This document shows positions 25,403 to 33,907 of a stretch of 64,000 bases of DNA, piece by piece (within the stretch, counting starts at the first letter, position 1; each line of letters opens with the position of its first letter). Below the pieces are notes generated by a model, which saw nothing but the letters and a program-made list of their open reading frames with translations, was not told the DNA's origin and did no database searches. Position numbers and translations under genes: made by a program. Origin of the DNA: Caminibacter mediatlanticus TB-2 (lineage in GTDB: Bacteria; Campylobacterota; Campylobacteria; Campylobacterales; Nautiliaceae); NCBI RefSeq assembly GCF_005843985.1, contig NZ_CP040463.1:1042001-1106000 (forward strand). Reading direction: 5' to 3'.

Positions 25403-26127
25403 TGTATAAAGAAACAAATATACGCTCTATAGCAAAAGGTATAACATGGAGAATTGTTGCCACTGGTACAACAATGTCAATAGTTTATATTTTTTTTGGA
25501 AATATTGAGTTAGCAGTAGCAACTGGAATTCTTGAAACTATTGCAAAAGTAGGATTATATTGGGCACATGAAAAGGTATGGCAGAAAATTAGATGGGGTA
25601 GAAAAAAGATAGAACCTTTTAATTTAATGTTTACAGGGCTTCCTCTTAGTGGGAAAACAACAATAGCTGATTTAGTATATGATAAATTACAAAAACTTGA
25701 TATTCCAATTGAGAGAATTGATAGTAAAGATATTAGAGAATTAATCCCTAATATTGGATATAGTAAAGAAGAGAGACTAAAACATATAAAAAGAATAGCT
25801 CATCTTATTCAAACTTTGCAAAAAAACTCAATATCAACTATAACAAGTTTCGTATTTCCTTATAAAGAAAGCAGAAAAATTGTAAGAGAAATGGTAAAAA
25901 ATAACATAGTTGTATATGTAAAAGCAAGTATTGAAGAGTGTAAAAAAAGGGATTATAAAGGAGTATATGAAAAAGCCCTAAAAGGAGAAATTGAGAACTT
26001 TACAGGAATTAGTGATGTATATGAAGAACCACAACATGCTGAAATAATAATCGATACTGAAAAAATAAAACCTGAAGAAGCAGCTGATATTATTTATAAG
26101 TATATCAAAAAAAATTACATAAAATAG
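25402..26127 (+). CDS. Membrane-anchored APS kinase-like protein (DUF2061 + CysC fusion)
   Basis: A two-part protein of 241 residues. Residues 1-66 match the DUF2061 membrane domain (SIAKGITWRIVATGTT, ILETIAKVGLYWAHEKVW), with about two hydrophobic helices. Residues 74-241 are an APS kinase-like P-loop domain: GLPLSGKTT (79-87) is the Walker A, with Pro-Leu where CysC has Ser-Gly/Ala. The CysC substrate motif LDGDN is replaced by RIDSKDIREL, while HIKRIAHL and a late KALKGEIENFTGISDVYE segment are kept. It may tether PAPS synthesis to the membrane next to the sulfotransferase, or may have a changed substrate. A canonical CysC follows 12 bases downstream. Confidence 0.8.
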   Translation: MYKETNIRSIAKGITWRIVATGTTMSIVYIFFGNIELAVATGILETIAKVGLYWAHEKVWQKIRWGRKKIEPFNLMFTGLPLSGKTTIADLVYDKLQKLDIPIERIDSKDIRELIPNIGYSKEERLKHIKRIAHLIQTLQKNSISTITSFVFPYKESRKIVREMVKNNIVVYVKASIEECKKRDYKGVYEKALKGEIENFTGISDVYEEPQHAEIIIDTEKIKPEEAADIIYKYIKKNYIK

Positions 26128-26139
26128 AGGAATTAACAA

Positions 26140-26745
26140 ATGAAAAATATTATAATTCATCCTCATAAAGTAAAAAGAAATGATAGAGAAAAAATTAAGA
26201 ATCAAAAAGGTTGTGTGATTTGGCTTACAGGTCTTAGTGGTAGTGGTAAAAGTACTATTGCAAATGAATTAGAATATGAGTTAAATAAGATGAAATATCA
26301 TACCTATCTGCTTGATGGAGACAATATTAGAAGTGGATTAAATAGTGATTTAAGTTTTAATGAAAATGATAGAAAAGAAAATATTAGAAGAATAAGTGAA
26401 GTAGCAAAACTTTTTGTAGACTCAGGAATTATTACAATTACTGCATTTATTTCTCCTTTTATTAAAGATAGAGAAAAAGCTAAAAAAATTATAGGAGTGG
26501 AAAATTTTATAGAAGTTTTTATTGATACTCCTCTTGAAGAATGCATAAAAAGAGATCCTAAGGGGTTATATAAAAAAGCATTAGATGGAAAGATTAAAAA
26601 TTTTACAGGTATTGATCAAAAATATGAAAAACCAATTAATCCAAATATACATATTGATACAATAAAAGAAGATTTAAATATAAGTATTAATAAAATTATA
26701 AATTATTTAGACAAAAAAGGATACATAAATGTTAAGCAATATTAA
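26140..26745 (+). CDS. cysC: Adenylylsulfate kinase
   Basis: CysC phosphorylates APS at the 3' position to give PAPS, the sulfate donor. The 201 residues have a canonical Walker A GLSGSGKST (31-39), LLDGDNIRSGLNSDLSF with the substrate-binding motif, ENIRRISEVAKLF, ITAFISPF and KALDGKIKNFTGIDQ. Unlike the preceding fusion, all key motifs are intact, so this is probably the working kinase. It overlaps cysQ by 17 bases. Confidence 0.97.
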   Translation: MKNIIIHPHKVKRNDREKIKNQKGCVIWLTGLSGSGKSTIANELEYELNKMKYHTYLLDGDNIRSGLNSDLSFNENDRKENIRRISEVAKLFVDSGIITITAFISPFIKDREKAKKIIGVENFIEVFIDTPLEECIKRDPKGLYKKALDGKIKNFTGIDQKYEKPINPNIHIDTIKEDLNISINKIINYLDKKGYINVKQY

Positions 26746-27481
26746 TATAAACTATATACTAGATATTGCAAAAAAGGCTGGAAAAGAAGTTTTAAAAATT
26801 TACAATAAAGACTTTGAAGTTGAATATAAAAGTGATAAATCCCCTCTAACAAAAGCTGATAAAATTTCTCATCAAATAATTGTCGAAGGATTAAAAGAAT
26901 ATAATTTACCTATTTTATCTGAAGAAGGAAAAAATATTCCATATGAAGAAAGAAAAAATTGGGAATATTTTTGGATGATAGACCCTCTTGATGGGACTAA
27001 AGAATTTATAAAAAGAAATGGAGAATTTACTATAAATATAGCTTTAATTCATAAAGACACTCCTGTATTTGGAGTAGTATATGCACCAGCCATTGATATC
27101 TTATATTTTAATGATAAAAATAATGCCTATAAGATAGAAAATAATAAAAAATTTACTTTACCATTACATAAAAATAAAGATAAACTTGTTATAATTGCAA
27201 GCAAATCTCATATGAATACAGAAACAAAAAAATTTATAGATACTATAAAAACAGATAAAAAGAAAGTTTTTATTTCAAAAGGCAGTAGTTTAAAACTATG
27301 TTTAGTTGCAGAAGGAATAGCAGATATTTATCCAAGACTTGCTCCCACTATGGAATGGGATACAGCAGCAGCTGATGCTATTGTAAGAAAATGTAACAAA
27401 AAAACTATTGATTTGCAAACCGATAAATTGTTAAAATATAATAAAAAAAATTTACTTAATAATTATTTCATAGTTTATTAG
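26729..27481 (+). CDS. cysQ: 3'(2'),5'-bisphosphate nucleotidase
   Basis: CysQ hydrolyses PAP (adenosine 3',5'-bisphosphate), the inhibitory by-product of sulfotransferases, to AMP. The 250 residues belong to the inositol monophosphatase fold: SPLTKADKISHQIIVE, LSEEGK, WMIDPLDGTKEFIKRNGEFT (the CysQ-type DPLDGTKEF metal site) and MEWDTAAADAIV. AAAAAAGG at 26713-26720 supports the ATG that overlaps the end of cysC. In this locus it completes the sulfation cycle. Confidence 0.93.
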   Translation: MLSNININYILDIAKKAGKEVLKIYNKDFEVEYKSDKSPLTKADKISHQIIVEGLKEYNLPILSEEGKNIPYEERKNWEYFWMIDPLDGTKEFIKRNGEFTINIALIHKDTPVFGVVYAPAIDILYFNDKNNAYKIENNKKFTLPLHKNKDKLVIIASKSHMNTETKKFIDTIKTDKKKVFISKGSSLKLCLVAEGIADIYPRLAPTMEWDTAAADAIVRKCNKKTIDLQTDKLLKYNKKNLLNNYFIVY

Positions 27482-27500
27482 TTTATAAAAAGGAGAATTG

Positions 27501-28382
27501 ATGAAAGGCATAATATTAGCAGGGGGAAGTGGTACGAGGTTATACCCAATAACAAGAGGGATAAGCAAACAACTACTACCAATATATGATAAGCCAATGA
27601 TATATTATCCAATGTCAGTTTTAATGCTTAGTGGAATAAAAGATATTTTAATAATAAGTAATCCAGAGTATATAGATAATTATAAAGCAATATTTAAAGA
27701 TGGAAGTCAACTTGGTATGAATATTGAATATGCTATTCAAAAAGAGCCAAGAGGTCTTGCAGAAGCATTTATAATAGGGGAAGAATTCATAGGTAATGAT
27801 AATGTATGTTTAGTATTAGGGGATAATATATTTTATGGACATGGATTAACTAATTTATTAAAAGAATCAGTAAATATTGTAGAAAATGAAGATAAAGCAG
27901 TTGTGTTTGGATATTATGTAAATAATCCTAAGGCATATGGAGTAGTAGAGTTTGATGAGAATTTTAAAGCAATAAGTATAGAAGAAAAACCAGAAAATCC
28001 AAAAAGCAATTATGCAGTAACAGGACTTTATTTTTATCCAAATGATGTAGTAAAAAAAGCAAAAGAAGTAAAGCCAAGCAATAGAGGAGAACTTGAAATA
28101 ACATCAATTAATGAGATGTATTTAAATGAAGATAGATTAAATGTAAAATTAATGGGAAGAGGGTATGCTTGGCTTGATACAGGTACTCATGATAATTTAA
28201 TAGAAGCAGGAATGTTTGTAAAAGTTTTAGAGCAAAGAAAAGGTTTTAAAATAGCTTGTATTGAAGAGATAGCTTATGAGAATGGATGGATAGATAAAGA
28301 CCAAATTAAAAAACTTGCTAAACCTCTTAAAAAAACAGAATATGGGGAATACCTTTTAAAAATTATCAATGAAGAATGTTAA
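27501..28382 (+). CDS. rfbA: Glucose-1-phosphate thymidylyltransferase
   Basis: RfbA (RmlA) makes dTDP-glucose, the first step to dTDP-L-rhamnose. The protein begins [20 protein letters not shown] (nucleotidyl loop GGSGTRL) and has [49 protein letters not shown] and [15 protein letters not shown], all diagnostic. The ATG at 27501 follows AAGGAG at 27490-27495; a TTG codon directly before it is in frame but too close to the ribosome-binding site. The stop codon lies inside a heptanucleotide repeat (28376-28396). Confidence 0.97.
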   Translation: MKGIILAGGSGTRLYPITRGISKQLLPIYDKPMIYYPMSVLMLSGIKDILIISNPEYIDNYKAIFKDGSQLGMNIEYAIQKEPRGLAEAFIIGEEFIGNDNVCLVLGDNIFYGHGLTNLLKESVNIVENEDKAVVFGYYVNNPKAYGVVEFDENFKAISIEEKPENPKSNYAVTGLYFYPNDVVKKAKEVKPSNRGELEITSINEMYLNEDRLNVKLMGRGYAWLDTGTHDNLIEAGMFVKVLEQRKGFKIACIEEIAYENGWIDKDQIKKLAKPLKKTEYGEYLLKIINEEC

Positions 28383-28396
28383 ATTTTAAATTGAAG
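28376..28396 (+). repeat. Heptamer repeat spanning the rfbA stop
   Basis: Three consecutive 7-base units ATGTTAA, ATTTTAA, ATTGAAG. The first unit contains the rfbA stop codon and the third overlaps the rfbC ribosome-binding site. Units of the same kind recur at 28967, 29052, 29640 (inverted sense) and 30761. Confidence 0.5.
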
Positions 28397-28403
28397 GGCT
28401 AAA

Positions 28404-28967
28404 ATGAAATTTATACCAACTAAAATACCAGAAGTAGTAATAATAGAACCAAAAGTATTTGGAGATGATAGAGGCTATTTTATGGAGACTTTTAGGCAGG
28501 ATTTATTTGAAAAAAATATTAGAAAAATAGATTTTATCCAAGATAATGAATCAAAAAGTAAAAGAGGAGTTTTAAGAGGACTTCATTATCAATTGCCTCC
28601 ATTTGCACAAAGTAAGCTTGTAAGAGTAATAAAAGGAAAAGTATTAGATGTAGCAGTAGATATAAGAAAAAATTCACCAACATTTAAACAATATGTAGCA
28701 GTTGAACTTAGCGAAGAGAATAAAAGACAACTTTTTATTCCAAGAGGATTTGCCCATGGATTTTTAGTATTGAGTGATGAGGCGATATTTACTTATAAAG
28801 TAGATAATTATTATTCTCCTGAGCATGATAGAAGTATAAGATTTGATGATTTAGAAATTGGTATAAATTGGAATTTTCCAAAAGAAGAGTTGATTATTTC
28901 AGAGAAAGATAAAAATGCACCATTTTTAAAAGATGCAGAGATATTTGAGTCAATGGAAAATTATTAA
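28404..28967 (+). CDS. rfbC: dTDP-4-dehydrorhamnose 3,5-epimerase
   Basis: RfbC (RmlC) epimerises dTDP-4-keto-6-deoxyglucose at C3 and C5. The 187 residues show the cupin core: DDRGYFMETFRQDLF, DNESKSKRGVLRGLHYQLPP (active-site His), VDIRKNSPTF, FIPRGFAHGFLVLSD and FTYKVDNYYSPEHDRSIRFDD. It stands in the usual rhamnose cluster, here in the order A, C, D, B. The ribosome-binding site GAAGGG overlaps the end of the heptamer repeat after rfbA. Confidence 0.97.
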   Translation: MKFIPTKIPEVVIIEPKVFGDDRGYFMETFRQDLFEKNIRKIDFIQDNESKSKRGVLRGLHYQLPPFAQSKLVRVIKGKVLDVAVDIRKNSPTFKQYVAVELSEENKRQLFIPRGFAHGFLVLSDEAIFTYKVDNYYSPEHDRSIRFDDLEIGINWNFPKEELIISEKDKNAPFLKDAEIFESMENY

Positions 28968-28980
28968 TGTTAAATTTAAG
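28967..28980 (+). repeat. Heptamer repeat at the rfbC/rfbD junction
   Basis: Two units ATGTTAA and ATTTAAG directly after the rfbC stop and ahead of the rfbD ribosome-binding site. They match the units at the rfbA/rfbC junction. Confidence 0.4.
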
Positions 28981-28988
28981 TAGGGAAA

Positions 28989-29915
28989 ATGATGAATAAT
29001 ATTAATATATTAATAACAGGGAGTAGTGGGCAACTTGGAAGTGAACTTAGGATGTTAAATGATAAATTTAAAATGTTAAATTATAGATGTTTTTTCACAG
29101 ATAAAAATGAACTTGATATAACAGATTTTAAAAGAGTAAAAGGTTTTATAGAAAAAAATGATATTAAGATAATTATAAATACAGCTGCATATACAGCGGT
29201 TGATAAAGCAGAAGAAGAAAAAGAATTAGCAGAGCTTATAAATTATAAAGCAGTTGAAAATTTAGCAAAAATAAGTAAAGAAAAAGAGATATTTTTAGTT
29301 CATATTTCAACAGATTATGTATTTAATGGGAAAAATTATAGACCATATGTAGAAGAAGACAAAACTGACCCAATAAATTATTATGGACTTACTAAATTAA
29401 AAGGTGAAGAAGCAATAAAAAAAATAAATCCAAAAGGTGTAATTATAAGGACTTCTTGGGTATATAGTAGCTTTGGGAAAAATTTTGTAAAAACAATGCT
29501 TAATTTGGCAAAGACAAAAAAAGAATTAAATATTATATTTGACCAAATAGGAACTCCTACTTATGCAAGAGACCTTGCCGAAGTAATACTTCGAATTTTA
29601 GATGTTAAATTTAAAATTACAGATTCAAATAATAATTTAACATCTAACATTAAACATTTACCATCTAATGTAGAAATTTATCATTATAGTAATGAAGGAG
29701 TTTGTAGTTGGTATGATTTTGCAAAAGCAATATTTGAGATAGAAGGGATTGATATAAAAGTTAATCCAATAGAGAGTAAGGACTATCCAACACCAGCAAA
29801 AAGACCATTTTATTCAGTACTTAATAAGTCTAAAATAAAAAGAGATTTTAATATCGAAATTCCTTATTGGATAGATTCTTTAAAAGAGTGTTTAGAAAGG
29901 TTATATGATGAATAA
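28989..29915 (+). CDS. rfbD: dTDP-4-dehydrorhamnose reductase
   Basis: RfbD (RmlD) performs the final NADPH-dependent reduction to dTDP-L-rhamnose. It has the Rossmann motif ILITGSSGQLGSELR, NTAAYTAVDKAEEEKELA, STDYVFNGKNYRPYVEED, YYGLTKLKGEEA (catalytic Tyr/Lys) and GVCSWYDFAKAIFE. Two stretches look inserted relative to the family: one after GSELR (29052-29093) and one between ILDVKF and VEIYHYSNEG (29598-29667). Both are made of heptanucleotide repeats yet keep the frame. Two ATG codons (28989, 28992) are possible starts. The 3' end overlaps rfbB. Confidence 0.95.
   Translation: MMNNINILITGSSGQLGSELRMLNDKFKMLNYRCFFTDKNELDITDFKRVKGFIEKNDIKIIINTAAYTAVDKAEEEKELAELINYKAVENLAKISKEKEIFLVHISTDYVFNGKNYRPYVEEDKTDPINYYGLTKLKGEEAIKKINPKGVIIRTSWVYSSFGKNFVKTMLNLAKTKKELNIIFDQIGTPTYARDLAEVILRILDVKFKITDSNNNLTSNIKHLPSNVEIYHYSNEGVCSWYDFAKAIFEIEGIDIKVNPIESKDYPTPAKRPFYSVLNKSKIKRDFNIEIPYWIDSLKECLERLYDE
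29052..29093 (+). repeat. Six heptamer units inside rfbD (first block)
   Basis: ATGTTAA, ATGATAA, ATTTAAA, ATGTTAA, ATTATAG, ATGTTTT in unbroken succession, encoding residues after GSELR. Forty-two bases is a multiple of both 7 and 3, so the frame is kept. Confidence 0.6.
29598..29667 (+). repeat. Heptamer block with 14-bp inverted repeat inside rfbD (second block)
   Basis: TTAGATGTTAAATT (29598-29611) is perfectly inverted as AATTTAACATCTAA (29634-29647), followed by heptamers ACATCTA, ACATTAA, ACATTTA, CCATCTA (29640-29667). On the other strand these read as ATGTTAG-type units, the same family as the first block. The segment encodes an extra loop before the conserved YHYSNEG. Confidence 0.6.
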
Positions 29916-30966
29916 AAATATATTAATAACAGGTGGGGCTGGATTTATAGGAAGTAATTTTATTCCATATTTTTTAGAAAAGTATCCAGAATATAATGTA
30001 ATAAATCTTGATAAATTAACTTATGCAGGCAATTTAGAAAATTTAAAAGAATTAGAAAATAATCCAAGATATAAATTTATAAAAGGTGATATTTGTAATC
30101 GTGAATTAGTAGAATATATTTTTAATGAATTTGATATTGGGGGAGTAATACATTTTGCAGCAGAATCTCATGTAGATAATTCAATTAAAAATCCAGATGT
30201 ATTTGTAAAAACAAATGTAAATGGGACTTTTACTTTAATAGATGTTGCATATAAATATTGGATGCAAGGGCCTTTTAAATATAAAGAAAAATATAAAAAT
30301 TCAAGGTTTCATCATATATCAACAGATGAAGTATATGGAACATTGTCTGATGATCCAAATGAACTATTCACAGAAGAGACACCTTATAGACCTAATTCCC
30401 CATACTCTGCAAGTAAAGCAAGTAGTGATATGATAGTTAGAAGTTATCATCATACATATGGAATGAATACAGTAATAACAAATTGTTCAAACAATTATGG
30501 ACCAAAACAACACGATGAAAAATTAATTCCTACAATTATAAGAAATGCTATAAATTTAAATCCAATACCAATTTATGGAGATGGAAAAAACATAAGAGAT
30601 TGGTTATATGTGTTAGACCATTGCAAGGGAATAGATTTAGCATATCACAAAGGAAAAAGTGGAGAGACTTATAACATTGGTGGAAGAAATGAAAGGACTA
30701 ATATTTATATTGCAAATAAAATATGTGAAATCCTTGATGAACTTTATCCTATTAAACAAAATTCTAAATTCTCAACTCTCAATTCTCAATTAAAAAGTTA
30801 TAAAGACCTTATAACATTTGTATCAGATAGACCAGGACATGATAGAAGGTATGCAATAGATGCGAGTAAAATTGAAAATGAACTTGGATGGAGGGCTGAT
30901 GAAAATTTTGAAAGTGGGATTGTTAAAACAGTAAAGTGGTATTTAGAGAAATATCATAAAATATAG
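29905..30966 (+). CDS. rfbB: dTDP-glucose 4,6-dehydratase
   Basis: RfbB (RmlB) converts dTDP-glucose to the 4-keto-6-deoxy sugar. The 353 residues have ILITGGAGFIGSNFIPYFL (NAD-binding), HFAAESHVDNSI, HHISTDEVYGTL, YSASKASSDMIVRSYHHTYG (YxxxK), NCSNNYGPKQHDEKLIP and VSDRPGHDRRYAIDASKI. Between ILDELYP and SYKDLITF there are extra residues encoded by five tandem heptamers (30761-30795). The gene overlaps rfbD by 11 bases; ATG codons at 29905 and 29908 are both possible. Confidence 0.97.
   Translation: MMNKNILITGGAGFIGSNFIPYFLEKYPEYNVINLDKLTYAGNLENLKELENNPRYKFIKGDICNRELVEYIFNEFDIGGVIHFAAESHVDNSIKNPDVFVKTNVNGTFTLIDVAYKYWMQGPFKYKEKYKNSRFHHISTDEVYGTLSDDPNELFTEETPYRPNSPYSASKASSDMIVRSYHHTYGMNTVITNCSNNYGPKQHDEKLIPTIIRNAINLNPIPIYGDGKNIRDWLYVLDHCKGIDLAYHKGKSGETYNIGGRNERTNIYIANKICEILDELYPIKQNSKFSTLNSQLKSYKDLITFVSDRPGHDRRYAIDASKIENELGWRADENFESGIVKTVKWYLEKYHKI
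30761..30795 (+). repeat. Five heptamer units inside rfbB
   Basis: ATTCTAA, ATTCTCA, ACTCTCA, ATTCTCA, ATTAAAA in succession. They encode Ser/Asn-rich residues between ILDELYP and SYKDLITF that are not part of the usual RfbB sequence. Confidence 0.6.
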
Positions 30967-30972
30967 TATAAC

Positions 30973-31905
30973 GTGAAAAAAATTGAAATATTACTATTTG
31001 TTTATAATGGAGAAAGATTTTTAGAAAAACAAATAAATTCTATACTAACACAAACATATAAAAATTTTACATTACATTTAATAGATGATTGTTCAAACGA
31101 TAATAGTTTTGAAATAATAAATAAGTATAAAAATTTAACAAATGTGAAAATCTATCGGAATGATAAAAATATAGGCATTGTAAAAAATGTAGAAAAATAT
31201 TTAAATTTAATAAATGGAGAATTTTTTGCATTGAGTGATCAAGATGATATTTGGTTACCTAATAAATTAGAAAAACAAATAAAATATATAAACAATAAAA
31301 AGCCTATGTTAGTTCATAGTGATTTAGTAATGATAAATGAATATGAAAAAATTTTATATTCTTCTTATTTTAAATTTAGAAATTATAATTTACCTAATAA
31401 AAAATCTTTAAATACAATAATTTCTCAAAATGGTGTAATGGGTAATACTATTTTATTTAACCAAAAACTAAAAGAATTAATTTTACCTTTTCCTAAAGAT
31501 TTAATTGTACATGATTATTGGATTGCATTAATAAATGAAATTTATGGAGAAAGAATTACTTTAAATGAAAAACTTGTAATGTATAGAATACATAATAATA
31601 ATTTATCTAATAATATTTCTTCTTTAAGTAAAAGAAACAAAATTAAATTAAATAATATACAATTGCCATATTACAACATTAATAGAGAAAAAGTTTTAGA
31701 ATTTTTATTAAATAATTATTATATTAAAGAACAAGATAAAATTATAATTAAAAAATTCATTGAATATTTAGAGTTTAAAAAAAACAAATTATATATTATT
31801 TTTAACTTATTAAAATACAACTTTTTAAAAAAATCATTATTTTATAGAATAAAAATTATCATCAAAATATTATTAAAGAAAAAAACAAATGAATATAAAA
31901 AATAA
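30973..31905 (+). CDS. Family 2 glycosyltransferase (rhamnosyltransferase-like)
   Basis: A single-domain GT-A enzyme of 310 residues: LFVYNGERFLEKQINSILTQ, HLIDDCSNDNSFEI, ALSDQDDIWLPNKLEKQI (DQDD metal motif) and FPKDLIVHDYWIALI. This pattern resembles alpha-rhamnosyltransferases such as RgpB-type enzymes, which agrees with the dTDP-rhamnose genes directly upstream. The start is GTG at 30973. The end overlaps kpsC by 17 bases. The C-terminal 70 residues are very Lys/Ile/Leu-rich and may attach to the membrane surface. Confidence 0.88.
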   Translation: MKKIEILLFVYNGERFLEKQINSILTQTYKNFTLHLIDDCSNDNSFEIINKYKNLTNVKIYRNDKNIGIVKNVEKYLNLINGEFFALSDQDDIWLPNKLEKQIKYINNKKPMLVHSDLVMINEYEKILYSSYFKFRNYNLPNKKSLNTIISQNGVMGNTILFNQKLKELILPFPKDLIVHDYWIALINEIYGERITLNEKLVMYRIHNNNLSNNISSLSKRNKIKLNNIQLPYYNINREKVLEFLLNNYYIKEQDKIIIKKFIEYLEFKKNKLYIIFNLLKYNFLKKSLFYRIKIIIKILLKKKTNEYKK

Positions 31906-33907
31906 AAATTTTTATTTAAATAATATTTGTAATATATTTACAAAACAGTATTTTACAGGTTGGGGTAGGAAAAGAACAGGTATGTTTGCTAAATGGAGTT
32001 ATAAAAAATTTGGTGGTAAGCTTGTTTTATTAGAAGATGGTTTTATTCGTTCTATTGGTCTTGGAGATGATAAAAGCTTTAGTATTGTTGAAGATGATAT
32101 TGGAATTTATTACGATGCTACTACTGACAGTAGATTAGAAAAGATTTTAAAAGAATATGATTTAACAAAGTATATCAAAACAGCAAAAAAATCTATAAAT
32201 TTAATAAAAACAAAAAAAATCTCAAAATATAATAATGGAAAATTAAAATTACCTCAATATTTGCAAACTTCTACAAAAAAAGTTTTGATAATTGCTCAAA
32301 CAAAAGGTGATTTGTCATTAAAATATGGGTATGCTAACTTATTTGATGATAAGTATATCATTCAAAAAGCTTTGAAAGATAATCCAGATAGTGAAATATA
32401 TTTGAAAGTTCATCCAGATGTAATTGCTGGGAAAAAAGAGTCAAATATAAATATAGAGTATGCAAAAAAATATTGCAAAATAATAGATGAAAATTTTCAT
32501 CCAATAGTATTGCTTGAAGCATTTAATAAAGTATATACTCAAACTTCTCAAATGGGATTTGAAGCTGCTTTATTAGGAAAAGAAGTACATATATTGGGAG
32601 CTCCTTTTTATGTAGGTTGGGGGATTGAAAACCTACATTGGCATTTAGATGAAAACATAAAAAAAGAAATATTAAAAAGAAGAGGAAAGAAACTAACTAT
32701 TGAAGAGTTGTTTACAGGTGCTTTTATTATTTATTCAAAATATTTTAATCCATTTAAAAATAAAAAAAGTAATATTATTGATACAATAGAAACAATTGAT
32801 AAATACAGAAAAATATATATTGAAAATAGCGGAAATTTATATTTTTTTGGTTTTAAACCGTGGAAAAGAAAATATATAAAACCTTTCTTTTATACAATAT
32901 ATAAAAATAAAATTTTTTTTTGTAACGATTTAAAAGATGGACTAAAAAAAGGATTAAATAATAATTCCAAAATTTTTATTTGGGGTAAAAAAGAGTTTAA
33001 AAATGTTGAAGAATTTGCAAAAAAAAATAAAATAAAAATTTATAGAGTAGAGGATGGCTTTTTAAGATCTGTTTCACTTGGCTCAGATTTGACAAGACCA
33101 TATTCATTAGTTATTGATAGTAAAGGTATTTATTTTGATCCAAGTAAAGAGAGTGATTTAGAATATATATTAAATAATTATAAATTTGATGAAAAAATAA
33201 TAAAAAGAGCTAAGAAACTAAAAGACTATTTGATAAATAACAAAATTTCAAAATATAATATTTTTTCATATAAAAAATTAAATATTAAAACTAATAAAAA
33301 AATTATTTTTGTTCCAGGACAAGTAGAGGATGATGCTTCCATAATATATGGTGCTAACGGTATGAGTAATTTAGAATTATTACAAAAAGTAAGAAAAAAC
33401 AATAGAGATGCTTTTATTATTTTTAAACCACATCCTGATGTAGTAGTAGGAAATAGGATAGGGAATATAGATAAGGATATTGCTTTAAAATATTGTGATT
33501 TAATTATTGATAAAATAAGTATTGATTCAATTTTAGAAATTTGTGATGAAGTTCACACTATGACATCACTTGTTGGTTTTGAAGCATTAATAAGGGGTAA
33601 AAAAGTCTATACTTATGGTATTCCTTTTTATTCTAACTGGGGATTAACAATTGATGAAAAAAAATTACAACGAAGAAAAAGAAAATTAACTATAGAAGAA
33701 TTAATCGCAGGAGCATATATAATTTATCCAAGATATATACATCCAAAAACTTTTAAATTTTGTGAAGTAGAAGTATTGATTTCTGAATTAGAAAAAATAA
33801 AAAAATTGTATAATTCTAATTTAATTTATAGATATTTTACTAATATCCGAAATTATTTAAGTAGAAAAAGTCAATTAATATTAAGGTTAATAAATGAAAA
33901 GTTGTAA
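31889..33907 (+). CDS. kpsC: Capsule Kdo-linker transferase KpsC
   Basis: KpsC adds beta-Kdo residues to the lipid anchor of group 2-type capsules. The 672 residues contain two tandem related halves. Half one has LLEDGFIRSIGLG, IYYDATTDSRLE, IIAQTKGDLSLKYG, YLKVHPDVIAGKK and GAPFYVGWG. Half two has RVEDGFLRSVSLGSDLTRPY, IYFDPSKESDLE, VPGQVEDDASIIYG, FKPHPDVVVGNR and GIPFYSNWGLT. The duplicated EDGFxRS, HPDV and PFYxxWG motifs are the mark of KpsC. It overlaps both neighbours, the next being kpsS. Confidence 0.95.
   Translation: MNIKNKNFYLNNICNIFTKQYFTGWGRKRTGMFAKWSYKKFGGKLVLLEDGFIRSIGLGDDKSFSIVEDDIGIYYDATTDSRLEKILKEYDLTKYIKTAKKSINLIKTKKISKYNNGKLKLPQYLQTSTKKVLIIAQTKGDLSLKYGYANLFDDKYIIQKALKDNPDSEIYLKVHPDVIAGKKESNINIEYAKKYCKIIDENFHPIVLLEAFNKVYTQTSQMGFEAALLGKEVHILGAPFYVGWGIENLHWHLDENIKKEILKRRGKKLTIEELFTGAFIIYSKYFNPFKNKKSNIIDTIETIDKYRKIYIENSGNLYFFGFKPWKRKYIKPFFYTIYKNKIFFCNDLKDGLKKGLNNNSKIFIWGKKEFKNVEEFAKKNKIKIYRVEDGFLRSVSLGSDLTRPYSLVIDSKGIYFDPSKESDLEYILNNYKFDEKIIKRAKKLKDYLINNKISKYNIFSYKKLNIKTNKKIIFVPGQVEDDASIIYGANGMSNLELLQKVRKNNRDAFIIFKPHPDVVVGNRIGNIDKDIALKYCDLIIDKISIDSILEICDEVHTMTSLVGFEALIRGKKVYTYGIPFYSNWGLTIDEKKLQRRKRKLTIEELIAGAYIIYPRYIHPKTFKFCEVEVLISELEKIKKLYNSNLIYRYFTNIRNYLSRKSQLILRLINEKL

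Noticed and set aside
28376-30795. CRISPR-like array
   Set aside because: The repeated units are 7 bases long with no spacers of constant length and no cas genes are present.
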